Part shown: piece after piece, positions 51,198 to 59,265 of the stretch
Layout: each line of letters begins with the position of its first letter
How positions within the stretch are numbered: position 1 is the stretch's first letter
Position numbers and translations under genes: made by a program
NCBI GenBank assembly: GCA_903927005.1
Contig: CAIYLH010000005.1
Span: 1-64,000 of the forward strand
Length of the DNA: 64,000 nt
Direction: 5' to 3'
From: an uncultured Pseudomonadota bacterium
GTDB taxonomy: Bacteria > Pseudomonadota > Gammaproteobacteria > Steroidobacterales > Steroidobacteraceae
Notes under the pieces: model-generated
Database searches by the model: none
What the model was told of the DNA's origin: nothing
What the model saw: the letters and a program-made list of their open reading frames with translations, nothing else

Positions 51198-52232
51198 ATG
51201 GTGCGGAACATTCCAGCCAGAGCGCACCTGTTGCTGGTCGCGCTATTGGTGGTGACGGTAACACCGACCTCGTCCAGATCGGCCGAGGGCCATCCGGTCG
51301 CGCCACGCGTGCCGCCGAATTTCCTGGCCGGCGCCTACGCTCGCGGGCTGGATCATCCCGCAGCACTGCTGGTGCTTCCGAACGGCGATGTGCTCGTGGC
51401 CGAGGCGCACGGCATTTCATTGTTGCGCGATACCGATGGCGATGGCGTCGCCGACATCCAGCTACCATTGATCACGGAACTAGAGCAGCCGCTCGGAGTT
51501 GCGTTGCGACGCGACAGGCTCTACGTGTCCAACGCCGATGGCATCCACGCGTGCGCCTACCTGATCGGTCGCTCCCGCTTGACCGCGCCGTGCAGGCTTA
51601 TCGCCGACCTACCCGAGAACATGGGTCTGCCGGTAGCCGGCGGGTTGGCATTCAATCGTGATGAGTCGACGCTGTACGTTGCACTCGCTGGGCGTCTGCT
51701 GCCAAGGCCTGCTACGCCGGCGTCTGTGTACGCATTGCAGCCGAATGGCAAGAGCGGCCGCCTGCATGCAAGTTTGCTGGGGATACCGGCAGGGCTGGCG
51801 CTGGAGCCGAACCGAGGTCAGCTTTGGGCCGTCGACACCGGCGCTGTGCCGCCAACGTTGCTGGCGATCGGCGGCGGGGTCCCCAGCGTCGCGCTTGCTG
51901 GCGATTCGGTGCCCGCGGCGCTCGTCTTCTATGGCCGGGATCGATACCCAAAGACTTTTCGCGGTGGAGCGTTCGTCGTCGATCAGGCGGGTGCCGGTAG
52001 GGTGCTGGCGGTACCCTTCAGCGATGCCCGACCGAGCGGGCCGCCTGAGGAGTTCGTCAGCGGATTCGATGGCGCCGGCGGCCCGGCCGGCAGACCCGTC
52101 GCTCTCGCGGTCACGCGCGATGGTGCGCTGCTGGTCGCCGACGGCTCACGCGGCGTCGTGTGGCGGGTCGCGTTCAAGTGCGGCGCCTGTAGCCCCGATC
52201 CCGTGGCGGCGCCGCGCGCTGCGCGGCCTTAA
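51198..52232 (+). CDS. Exported six-bladed beta-propeller protein (sorbosone/glucose dehydrogenase-like)
   Basis: A 344-residue periplasmic protein. A signal peptide (LLLVALLVVTVTPTSS, cut near SRSAEG) is followed by propeller repeats with FLAGAYARGLDHPAALLVLPNGDVLVAE, a calcium-like loop DTDGDGVAD, GLAFNRDESTLYVAL and the closing VTRDGALLVADGSRGVVWRV. The fold is that of PQQ-dependent soluble sugar dehydrogenases or L-sorbosone dehydrogenase, but the catalytic His of the glucose enzyme is not obvious and no PQQ genes are near. ATG 51198 follows GGGGGAAGG. Two Cys close to the C-terminus (CGAC) could form a disulfide. Enzymatic role is uncertain. Confidence 0.8.
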   Translation: MVRNIPARAHLLLVALLVVTVTPTSSRSAEGHPVAPRVPPNFLAGAYARGLDHPAALLVLPNGDVLVAEAHGISLLRDTDGDGVADIQLPLITELEQPLGVALRRDRLYVSNADGIHACAYLIGRSRLTAPCRLIADLPENMGLPVAGGLAFNRDESTLYVALAGRLLPRPATPASVYALQPNGKSGRLHASLLGIPAGLALEPNRGQLWAVDTGAVPPTLLAIGGGVPSVALAGDSVPAALVFYGRDRYPKTFRGGAFVVDQAGAGRVLAVPFSDARPSGPPEEFVSGFDGAGGPAGRPVALAVTRDGALLVADGSRGVVWRVAFKCGACSPDPVAAPRAARP

Positions 52233-52457
52233 CGACCACGATCCACCGGCTCAGGGGTAGCGATGGATCAAAAGCTCAAGGTCGCTGCCCGTGCGGGCCG
52301 TCTTCCGGCCGCCGTTACGAACCTCGGATCAGCCCCCACAGCCTGCGCCGCCACCTTGAGGTCGGCGGCTGCGTATCTTGGGCCTGTCGGGCGGCCCTGT
52401 TAGCATGCGCAAAGCCGTGTGCCTCTTACGGTCACGTTCATTTGGAGATCGCCCGCC

Positions 52458-52697
52458 ATGACCACGCCCGTCGTTGCCGTAACCGGCCCCATAGTCGTCG
52501 ACGTGGAGGCCGGCAAGAACTACTGGTGGTGCTCATGCGGCAAGTCCGCCAAGCAGCCCTTCTGCGACGGCGCCCACAAGGGCAGCGCATTCGCGCCGGT
52601 CAAGTACACGGCCCCCGAGACCGGCAAGGCGTGGTTCTGCACCTGCAAGCGCAGCGCAAAAGGCGCGCTGTGCGATGGCTCCCACAAGAAGCCGTAA
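52458..52697 (+). CDS. Tandem CDGSH iron-sulfur protein
   Basis: A 79-residue protein with two CDGSH cluster motifs: Cys25, Cys27, Cys36, His40 and Cys61, Cys63, Cys72, His76 (CxC...CDGAH and CxC...CDGSH). Each binds a [2Fe-2S] cluster with three Cys and one His, as in mitoNEET-like proteins. ATG 52458 is the family start. No signal peptide, so it is cytoplasmic; electron transfer or cluster donation is the usual suggestion. It ends 18 bases before the mlaE-like gene, but a functional link is not evident. About 225 bases upstream (52233-52457) hold no clear gene. Confidence 0.93.
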   Translation: MTTPVVAVTGPIVVDVEAGKNYWWCSCGKSAKQPFCDGAHKGSAFAPVKYTAPETGKAWFCTCKRSAKGALCDGSHKKP

Positions 52698-52715
52698 GTC
52701 GCTCGCTGCGCCGCC

Positions 52716-53834
52716 ATGCTGATCGAGTCACGACTGGTCGACGGAGTGCGGCAACTCGTCGTCGGCGGTGATTGGGTTGCGGCGGCGTCAGCAGAGCTCG
52801 CAGTGGCTGTTGCAGGCTGCGAAGTCAGTGGCGAACGGGTCTGTCTCGACGGCAGCGGACTCGGCGCCCTCGACCTGACCGGTGCCTGGTTCCTGCGGCG
52901 CCTCGAGGGGCGCTTCGCTGCTGCCGGCATTGCCTGTGACTGGCGCGCAGCGCGCCCCGCTGCGCTGACGTTCACCTATACCTTGTTCGAGGCGGATGGC
53001 TCGGCGCCGCCGCTGCCGCTCGCGCCACGCGCGACTGCGAACGGGCCGCTCGGTCTGGTCGGCCGGTGGACGGTGAGTCGCGGTGGCGATGCCCATGACG
53101 CGCTCGAGTTCCTCGGTCGCATCTATTACGTCCTTGGCGGAGCGTTTCTGCGGCCGTCGCGGTTGCGCGGCAACTCGGTGATTCGGCACGTCTACGAGAC
53201 TGGCCTGCAGGCCGTGCCGATTGTCGCGCTGATCGCGTTTCTGATCAGCGTGATCGTGGCCTACATTGGTGCCCAGGAGCTGCGCCAGTTCGGCGGTGAC
53301 ATCTTTGTCGTCGACCTTGTCACGGTGTCGGTGCTGCGCGAGCTCGGTGTACTGCTGACGGCGATTATCGTTGCCGGCCGCTCCGGTAGCGCGTTTGCCG
53401 CTGAAATCGGCGTGATGCGCCTCAACGAAGAAGTCGACGCGTTGCGCGCGATCGGCCTGAACATTGTCGAAGTGCTGGTCGTTCCGCGTGTCCTCGGCTT
53501 GATCATCGCGCTGCCATTGCTGACGGTGCTGGCCGACGCGATGGGACTGGCCGGAGGCGCGGTGCTGTCCTGGCTGCTGCTGGACATACCGTTCAATCAG
53601 TTCCTGTCACGTATGCAGGATGCCATGGCGCCGACCACGTTCTGGGCAGGTCTGCTCAAGGCGCCGGTGTTCGCGTTCGTTATCGCGATGGTGGGTACTT
53701 TTCGTGGCATCCAGGTACGTGACTCGTCACGTGAGCTCGGTCGGCTGACGACTGTGGCCGTGGTCGAGTCGATCTTCCTGGTGCTTTTCGTAGATGCGGT
53801 GTTTGCGATCGTCTACTGGGAGTTTGACTTCTGA
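52716..53834 (+). CDS. mlaE: MlaE-type lipid ABC permease with N-terminal STAS domain
   Basis: A 372-residue membrane protein. Residues 1 to about 95 form a STAS-like domain (LDGSGLGALDLTGAWFLRRLE), and residues about 125-372 the MlaE permease (VPIVALIAFLISVIVAYIGA, GRSGSAFAAEIGVMRLNEEVDALRA in parts, FRGIQVRDSSRELGR). In E. coli the STAS protein MlaB is separate; here it is fused, a layout seen in other MCE operons. It transports phospholipid with MlaF and MlaD. It overlaps mlaF by one base. Confidence 0.93.
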   Translation: MLIESRLVDGVRQLVVGGDWVAAASAELAVAVAGCEVSGERVCLDGSGLGALDLTGAWFLRRLEGRFAAAGIACDWRAARPAALTFTYTLFEADGSAPPLPLAPRATANGPLGLVGRWTVSRGGDAHDALEFLGRIYYVLGGAFLRPSRLRGNSVIRHVYETGLQAVPIVALIAFLISVIVAYIGAQELRQFGGDIFVVDLVTVSVLRELGVLLTAIIVAGRSGSAFAAEIGVMRLNEEVDALRAIGLNIVEVLVVPRVLGLIIALPLLTVLADAMGLAGGAVLSWLLLDIPFNQFLSRMQDAMAPTTFWAGLLKAPVFAFVIAMVGTFRGIQVRDSSRELGRLTTVAVVESIFLVLFVDAVFAIVYWEFDF

Positions 53835-54607
53835 TGCCCGCCAGCGAGCACCTGCCGCTGTCCGTGCGCGTGAGCGGTTTGGTCAACTGCTTCGGGCCGC
53901 AGGTCGTGCATGATGGACTGGACATGGACGTCAGGCGCGGCGAAGTGTTTGGAATCGTCGGCGGTTCTGGCAGCGGCAAGTCGGTGCTGCTGCGTAGCAT
54001 CCTCGGCCTGCAGCGGCCCAAGGCCGGTAGTGTCGAGATCGATGGGCGTGACCTGACTGCGCTGCATGGTGCCGAGTTGCGCCAGGTGAAGCGCGGTTAC
54101 GGTGTCACGTTTCAGCATGGCGCGCTCTTCAGTGCGCTGACGGTCGCACAGAACATCCAGTTGCCAATTCTAGAGACCTGCACCCTGCCTGCCGACGTGC
54201 TCGACGGACTGGCTGACCTCAAGGTTCGCTTGGTGGGTTTGCCGAGCGAGGCGGGCGCGAAATTTCCGTCGCAGTTGTCTGGCGGAATGGTCAAGCGCGC
54301 GGCGTTGGCGCGGGCGCTGGCTCTGGACCCGCCGCTGCTGTTCCTGGACGAGCCGACCGCGGGGCTCGACCCGATCGCTGCGGCGGGCTTCGACGAGCTG
54401 CTGCTGTTTCTGCAGCGTACCCTGCGGCTGACGGTGGTGATGGTGACGCACGATCTGGATACCATCTACCGCACCTGCAACCGGGTGGGCGTGATCGTCG
54501 ACCGGCGCATGATCACCGGTACGATTGAGGAGATCGAGAGCCACGACCATCCGTGGATCCGGGAGTATTTTCACGGCGCGCGTGGGCGTGTAGTGCGGAG
54601 GACGTAA
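53834..54607 (+). CDS. mlaF: MlaF-type ABC ATPase
   Basis: A 257-residue ATPase: Walker A GGSGSGKS, Q-loop TFQHGALFSALTVAQN, signature LSGGMVKRAALARAL, Walker B LLFLDEPTAGLD and switch His in VTHDLDTI. The signature LSGGMxKR is typical of MlaF/Ttg2A. The ATG overlaps the mlaE stop and its own stop overlaps the mlaD start, so the whole set is coupled. Confidence 0.94.
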   Translation: MPASEHLPLSVRVSGLVNCFGPQVVHDGLDMDVRRGEVFGIVGGSGSGKSVLLRSILGLQRPKAGSVEIDGRDLTALHGAELRQVKRGYGVTFQHGALFSALTVAQNIQLPILETCTLPADVLDGLADLKVRLVGLPSEAGAKFPSQLSGGMVKRAALARALALDPPLLFLDEPTAGLDPIAAAGFDELLLFLQRTLRLTVVMVTHDLDTIYRTCNRVGVIVDRRMITGTIEEIESHDHPWIREYFHGARGRVVRRT

Positions 54608-55548
54608 TGGACCGTGATGCGAACTATGTGGCCGTTGGCACTTTCGTCGTCGTCGTAATGGCGATGGCGACCGTGTTCGTGCTCTGGTACTCGAATGCGC
54701 GTGAGCGCCGCGAGTACCAGCGCTACGAGGTCTACTTCTCCGGCAGCGTCAGTGGTTTGACCGAGGGTGGCACGGTGCGCTATCTGGGCGTCAACGTTGG
54801 CCGGGTGGCTGACATCCGTCTGGATCCGCGCGCTGCTGACCGGGTCGAGGCCTTAATCGACGTCGACAAGGCGACCCCGATTACCCACGACACGCTCGCC
54901 AAACTGACGGCGCAGGGAATCACGGGCCTGCTGTTCATCGACCTGTCGCAATCGCCGCGCAACGGCGTTGCCCCGAAAGTGGCGGACGTGCCTAGTCAGG
55001 GGCACCCGGTGATTCGCTCCATTCCGTCGGACTTTGATCTGTTCGTTAGCGGCTTGCCTGAACTGGTGACTGATGCGACCCGCGTCACGCGCCGGCTCAA
55101 TGTACTGCTGGCCGAGGACAACCTGTCGGCTGTGCGGGCCTCGCTTGCTAACCTTCGCGCTGCAAGCGAGCCACTGCCGGCCACGACGCGTGACGTGCGG
55201 CAGCTTGTGATCGAACTGCGGGCGGTGGTGGCTGATGCGCACGAGGTTACCAGCGGCGCGCGCCACCTGTTGCGAGCGGCCGAGCCCGAGATCAGCCAGG
55301 CAGCAGTGCGCATGCGCGAGGTGGGTGACCACCTTGCCGCCGTAAGCGATCGGATCGACCGTCTGCTCAAGCGCCACGAATCCGACATTGACCGGTTCGT
55401 CGGTCAGGGCCTGGACGAATTGCAGCAGTTGGCGCGCGAAGGTCGCGACGCCGTCACCGAGGTGCATGACCTCGCCCGCAGCCTGAAGGAAAACCCGTCG
55501 CAGCTGCTGTACGAGCCCGTTCCGGCGGGCGTGGAGATCCCGCGATGA
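54607..55548 (+). CDS. mlaD: MlaD-type MCE-domain protein
   Basis: A 313-residue inner-membrane protein: one N-terminal helix (about 7-28), a single MCE domain (about 38-115, YFSGSVSGLTEGGTVRYLGV, TPITHDTLAKL) and a long helical C-terminus (150-300) predicted to coil. It binds lipid and forms the hexameric ring between permease and periplasm. The long coiled C-terminus is more like PqiB/YebT-linked or plant-type MCE proteins than E. coli MlaD (183 residues), so the operon is of the single-MCE, long-tail class. ATG 54607 overlaps the mlaF stop by one base. Confidence 0.92.
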   Translation: MDRDANYVAVGTFVVVVMAMATVFVLWYSNARERREYQRYEVYFSGSVSGLTEGGTVRYLGVNVGRVADIRLDPRAADRVEALIDVDKATPITHDTLAKLTAQGITGLLFIDLSQSPRNGVAPKVADVPSQGHPVIRSIPSDFDLFVSGLPELVTDATRVTRRLNVLLAEDNLSAVRASLANLRAASEPLPATTRDVRQLVIELRAVVADAHEVTSGARHLLRAAEPEISQAAVRMREVGDHLAAVSDRIDRLLKRHESDIDRFVGQGLDELQQLAREGRDAVTEVHDLARSLKENPSQLLYEPVPAGVEIPR

Positions 55549-56177
55549 ACGCCTCTGCACGCATCGTTATCCTCGGTCTGTCGCTCGGGCTCGGCGCTTG
55601 CGCCGGCTCTTTCCGTAGCCATGCGCCTGCTGCCGACATCTACACGCTGCGCGGCGCAACGCCGGCTGTGGCTCTTCGTAGCGTCGACGCGACGCTAGTG
55701 ATCGCCCATCCCACGGCGCGGCCTGGGCTTGACGGTGACGCCATGGCGGTGACACTGCCGGATCGACGCCTGAGCGCCTATGTCGGCGGACGCTGGAGCG
55801 GCCCGCTGCCGCGTCTCGTCGAGGGGCTGCTGGTGGATGGCTTCCGCGGTGCCGGCGCGTTCCACGCGGTGGTGACCGAGCGCAGTGCGTTCGGTGGTCG
55901 TTATCTACTGCAGCTGGAGATCGTGGAGTTTGCGGCAGACTACGCCACGATGGGCGTCACACCCACCGTTCACGTGACGCTGGCCGGTCAGCTCGGCATC
56001 AGCGGCGAGCGACGTCCGCTTGCAACCATTACCGGCACCGCCACGGCGCTCGCAACCGCGGACCGCCAACGCGATGTCGCTGCTGCATTCGAAACGGCCT
56101 ATGGCGCGGCGGCCGCGCAGCTGATCGCTGCGGTCAACGACGCGGTGTTAGCGGACTCGGCCGCGCCGCGTCCCTGA
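55545..56177 (+). CDS. PqiC/ABC-auxiliary-type lipoprotein
   Basis: A 210-residue predicted outer-membrane or periplasmic lipoprotein with lipobox LGAC (Cys19) and the ABC_trans_aux fold (DUF330): YTLRGATP at the start, PDRRLSAYVGGRWSGPLPRLVEGLLVDG in the middle and AFETAYGAAAAQLIAAVNDAV at the end. In Pqi-type systems PqiC forms the outer-membrane end of the lipid path. Overlaps mlaD by four bases. Its presence in place of MlaC suggests a hybrid MCE operon. Confidence 0.9.
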   Translation: MNASARIVILGLSLGLGACAGSFRSHAPAADIYTLRGATPAVALRSVDATLVIAHPTARPGLDGDAMAVTLPDRRLSAYVGGRWSGPLPRLVEGLLVDGFRGAGAFHAVVTERSAFGGRYLLQLEIVEFAADYATMGVTPTVHVTLAGQLGISGERRPLATITGTATALATADRQRDVAAAFETAYGAAAAQLIAAVNDAVLADSAAPRP

Positions 56178-56189
56178 CGGCAGCGGCGG

Positions 56190-57089
56190 TCAGCGTTTCG
56201 GGATTGCGAGCGTGTCTAACGCGCGCTCGAACGAGGTGTAGTCCGCCAGTACCGTGATGCGATCGGCATAGGCGCCGAGTTCAAGTTTGGGAATCGCGCT
56301 GCCACCGATCCACAGACCGATTGGACGCGGCAGTGCCTGTGCCAGCTCCGCGATTCCGGCGTTGGCGGCGTCCAGCGACGGACGCATAGGCACCGACAGG
56401 ACGACGGCCGCCGCCGCCACTCGCCGCGCGTAGACCGCGATGTCGCCCGCCGGCATGTCGGGTCCTAGGTAGTGACAGCGCACTCCACGCGCTGCCGCGA
56501 GCAGCGCGGCCATCAGAATGCCGTATTCATGCCGTTCGTCAGTCAGGGTGGCGAACACGATGGGGGATGCCGACGTGATGCGGTTGTATGTCTCGAGCAC
56601 AGCGCCGACCTGGCGCCGTACCGTGCCGGTGACGATGCGCTCCTGCGCGACGTTGAACGTGCCGTTGTGCCAGCGCTCACCGACCTCCACCAGCACGGGC
56701 GTCAGGACCTGCCGGACCACGTCGCCCAACGGCAGCAATGCGAGCGCCATCGACAGCGCCTGATCGCAGTCGTCGGGCCGGTAGTTCTCGGCGGCGATGA
56801 CCATTTGGTTGGCGAACGAGCGTGGCGCGAGTTGCGATAGACCGTCGCTGCTGGCCGTTGTCAGTACTGCCGCCAGCTCCTCGTCGGAGAATCGCGCGAG
56901 CTTTGAGATCGCGTGTCCGCGCTCGGTGGCCTCGCGCAGCTTGCGCAGGCGGATCACGTCCTCAGGTGCGTACGACCGCCGCCCATTCGGGTCGCGGACC
57001 GGCACCACGACGCGATACCGTCGTTCCCACGCACGCAGCGTTTCGATGCTGACGCCGGTGGCCTGCGAGACCGCCTTGATCGTGAACAT
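56190..57089 (-). CDS. B12-binding MerR-type regulator (CarH/LitR-like)
   Basis: A 299-residue regulator: MerR helix-turn-helix (residues 1-70, SQATGVSIETLRAWERRYRVV), a helical-bundle B12-cap domain (about 85-165) and a Rossmann cobalamin-binding domain (175-295) with E185-x-H187-x-x-G190, whose His is the lower cobalt ligand. The cap motif is W140-H141 ... E150-R151. In light-sensing CarH it is Wx9EH, so Glu is kept but the following His is Arg. CarH/LitR repressors use adenosylcobalamin and release DNA on light. No carotenoid, photolyase or other typical target gene is adjacent. A TGTAC inverted repeat overlaps its own promoter. Confidence 0.88.
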   Translation of the reverse strand: MFTIKAVSQATGVSIETLRAWERRYRVVVPVRDPNGRRSYAPEDVIRLRKLREATERGHAISKLARFSDEELAAVLTTASSDGLSQLAPRSFANQMVIAAENYRPDDCDQALSMALALLPLGDVVRQVLTPVLVEVGERWHNGTFNVAQERIVTGTVRRQVGAVLETYNRITSASPIVFATLTDERHEYGILMAALLAAARGVRCHYLGPDMPAGDIAVYARRVAAAAVVLSVPMRPSLDAANAGIAELAQALPRPIGLWIGGSAIPKLELGAYADRITVLADYTSFERALDTLAIPKR

Positions 57090-57114
57090 GCTGCACCTGA
57101 GATTGGCGATTCGG

Positions 57115-57140
57115 TGTACGAATCTTGTACATTTATTATA
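57115..57140 (-). promoter_or_regulatory. Promoter and inverted repeat upstream of the CarH-like gene
   Basis: On the minus strand a consensus -10 TATAAT lies at 57140-57135. Just downstream, covering the expected transcription start, TGTAC and GTACA form an inverted repeat with a 7-base spacer (57115-57131). TGTAC-type sequences are reported for CarH/LitR operators, so autoregulation is likely. No good -35 was found. Confidence 0.6.
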
Positions 57141-57318
57141 CGCCTCGTCCTAGACAGCGGCGTCGGGCCAACCGTCTGATTGCAGCGACAAGACCGCAAC
57201 TTATTGTTTTTATAATATTTTTAATTGTGACCTAGCAGCGTGCCGGGCGCTTTCCAGCGCTTCATAGAGGCCGCTTTGCTGTACAGGTCCTGCGATCAAA
57301 TCGTGGGCGCCGCCGCCA

Positions 57319-59235
57319 TCAAATCGCGTGCGCGGCGGCTTCGAATGCCTCGGAGGCGCTCAGCCAGGTTTCTTCAGCCGCGTCCAGGCGGCGCTTGCGG
57401 TCGGCTTGAGTCGCCAACAATTCCGTCAATTGCTGACGCGCGGCGGGCTCGTACAGTGCGGGCGCGTTCAGCCGTTCTTCGAGACCGGCCAGCTCTGCAG
57501 TCAGTTTGCCGATGTCGGCCTCCGCGCGGGTGACGGCAGAGCGTAGCGGTGTCAGCCGCTGCCGGTGCGCGGCCTCCAGGCGCTTGCGTTCTTTCTGCGC
57601 CACGGCGCCGCGTACCGCGCCGCCGCGTTCGGCGGCCGGCTCGTCGCTTGCCTGCGCGTCGGCGCGCAGCCACTGCGCGTAGTCGTCGAGGTCGCCGTCG
57701 AATGGGCCGGCGCGGCCGCCGGCGACCAGCCAAAGCTGATCGGCGACCAGGCGTAGCAGGTAGCGGTCGTGCGACACCAGCACGATGGCGCCTGGATAGT
57801 CCTGCAGCGCCATGCCCAGCGCGTGGCGCATCTCAAGGTCGAGGTGATTGGTCGGTTCGTCCAGCAGCAGTAGGTTTGGGCGCCGCGATACGATCAGCGC
57901 GAGCACCAGGCGAGCCTTCTCACCGCCGGAAAACGGCGCCACTTTTTCGAACACGCGCTCGCCACTGAAGCCGAACCCGCCGAGAAACGCGCGCTGCTCC
58001 TCGTCGGTGCCGCGCGCCAGAGTCGGGCCGCCGTAGGCCTTCAGGTGCTGCAGGGGCGTCGCATCCATGTCGAGCTGTTCGAGCTGGTGCTGCGCGAAGT
58101 AGCCGATGGCGAGGTCCTGCGCCGCGGTGCGCACGCCCCCGAGCAGCGGCTGTACGCCAGCCATTGTGCGGGTCAGTGTTGATTTGCCAGCACCGTTACG
58201 ACCCAGCAGGCCGACGCGATCTCCTGGCGAGAGGCTTAGGCCGACGTTGGCGAGGATGCGTGTCTCACCGTATCCGGCAGAGACGTTGTCGAGGACCAGC
58301 AGTGGCCGCGGCAAGCGTTCTGGCACGGCGAAGGCAAACTCGAACGGCGAGTCGACATGCGCCGGCGCGATGCGCACCATCCGCTCCAACTGCTTCAGGC
58401 GGCTCTGCGCCTGACGTGCCTTGGTGGCCTGTGCCTTGAATCGGGTAACGAAATCGAGCACGTGCTTGATCTCGCGCTGCTGGCGCTCGAACGCCGTTTG
58501 CTGCTGGCCGAGCCGTTCGGCGCGCTGAGCTTCGAAATCGGAGTACCCCCCGGTGTAGCTTTCGACCCGCCCGGCGTCGATGCTGACGATGCGGGTGACG
58601 ACGCGATCGAGGAATTCCCGGTCGTGTGCGATCACCAGTAGTGTGCCGGGGTAGGCGCGCAGCCACTCCTCGAGCCAGAGCACGGCGTCGAGATCAAGGT
58701 GGTTGGTTGGCTCGTCCAGCAGCAGCACGTCCGAACGCGCCATCAGCGCCTGCGCCAGCGCCAGACGGCGCTGCCAGCCACCGGAGAACTCCGCTGCCGG
58801 CCGTTCGATCGCGGTCGCATCGAAGCCGAGCCCGGCGAGCAGGCGGGCGGCGCGGCTGCGCGCGGCGTAGCCGCCGAGTGAGTCGAGCCGGGCATGCAAT
58901 GCGCCGAGACGTTCGCCGTCGTGGGCCGCCTCGGCGCGGGCCAGCTCCGCCTCGACGGCGCGTAGCTCACGATCGCCATCGAGCACGAATTCGACCGCTG
59001 CGCGCGGGTCCGGCTCGACGTCCTGGGCGACGCTTGCGAGCACGTGGCCCGCTTGCACGCTCACCTCGCCTTCGTCGGGCGCGAGGTCGCCCGTGATCAG
59101 CGCGAACAGGCTGGATTTTCCCGCCCCGTTCGGACCGACCACGCCGACCCGGTCGCCCGCATACAGGTTGACGCTGGCCTGCGAGAACAGTACGCGGGGA
59201 CCGCGTCGGAGGGTGACGTTGCGGAGGCTCAGCAT
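57319..59235 (-). CDS. yheS: ABC-F family ATPase (YheS-like)
   Basis: A 638-residue soluble protein with two ABC cassettes: first Walker A GPNGAGKSS, signature FSGGWQRRLALA, Walker B LLLDEPTNHLD; second GRNGAGKST, FSGGEKARLVLA, LLLDEPTNHLD. The linker has the P-site tRNA interaction helices (about residues 240-290) and the C-terminus is a coiled coil. GYFAQHQLEQLD and overall layout match YheS rather than Uup. ABC-F proteins act on the ribosome; this subgroup is linked to translation, not to classical drug efflux. It is 31 bases from the GGDEF/EAL gene. Confidence 0.93.
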   Translation of the reverse strand: MLSLRNVTLRRGPRVLFSQASVNLYAGDRVGVVGPNGAGKSSLFALITGDLAPDEGEVSVQAGHVLASVAQDVEPDPRAAVEFVLDGDRELRAVEAELARAEAAHDGERLGALHARLDSLGGYAARSRAARLLAGLGFDATAIERPAAEFSGGWQRRLALAQALMARSDVLLLDEPTNHLDLDAVLWLEEWLRAYPGTLLVIAHDREFLDRVVTRIVSIDAGRVESYTGGYSDFEAQRAERLGQQQTAFERQQREIKHVLDFVTRFKAQATKARQAQSRLKQLERMVRIAPAHVDSPFEFAFAVPERLPRPLLVLDNVSAGYGETRILANVGLSLSPGDRVGLLGRNGAGKSTLTRTMAGVQPLLGGVRTAAQDLAIGYFAQHQLEQLDMDATPLQHLKAYGGPTLARGTDEEQRAFLGGFGFSGERVFEKVAPFSGGEKARLVLALIVSRRPNLLLLDEPTNHLDLEMRHALGMALQDYPGAIVLVSHDRYLLRLVADQLWLVAGGRAGPFDGDLDDYAQWLRADAQASDEPAAERGGAVRGAVAQKERKRLEAAHRQRLTPLRSAVTRAEADIGKLTAELAGLEERLNAPALYEPAARQQLTELLATQADRKRRLDAAEETWLSASEAFEAAAHAI

Positions 59236-59265
59236 GGGAGGGGTCCGGCGGGACTGCCGCGCATG

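Noticed and set aside
52263-52403. Short frame of about 46 codons before the CDGSH gene
   Set aside because: Weak ribosome-binding site, no recognisable composition or similarity.
57170-57318. Possible small RNA gene from the AT-rich TATAAT at about 57210 reading right
   Set aside because: No matching -35 or terminator; the AT-rich patch alone is not enough.
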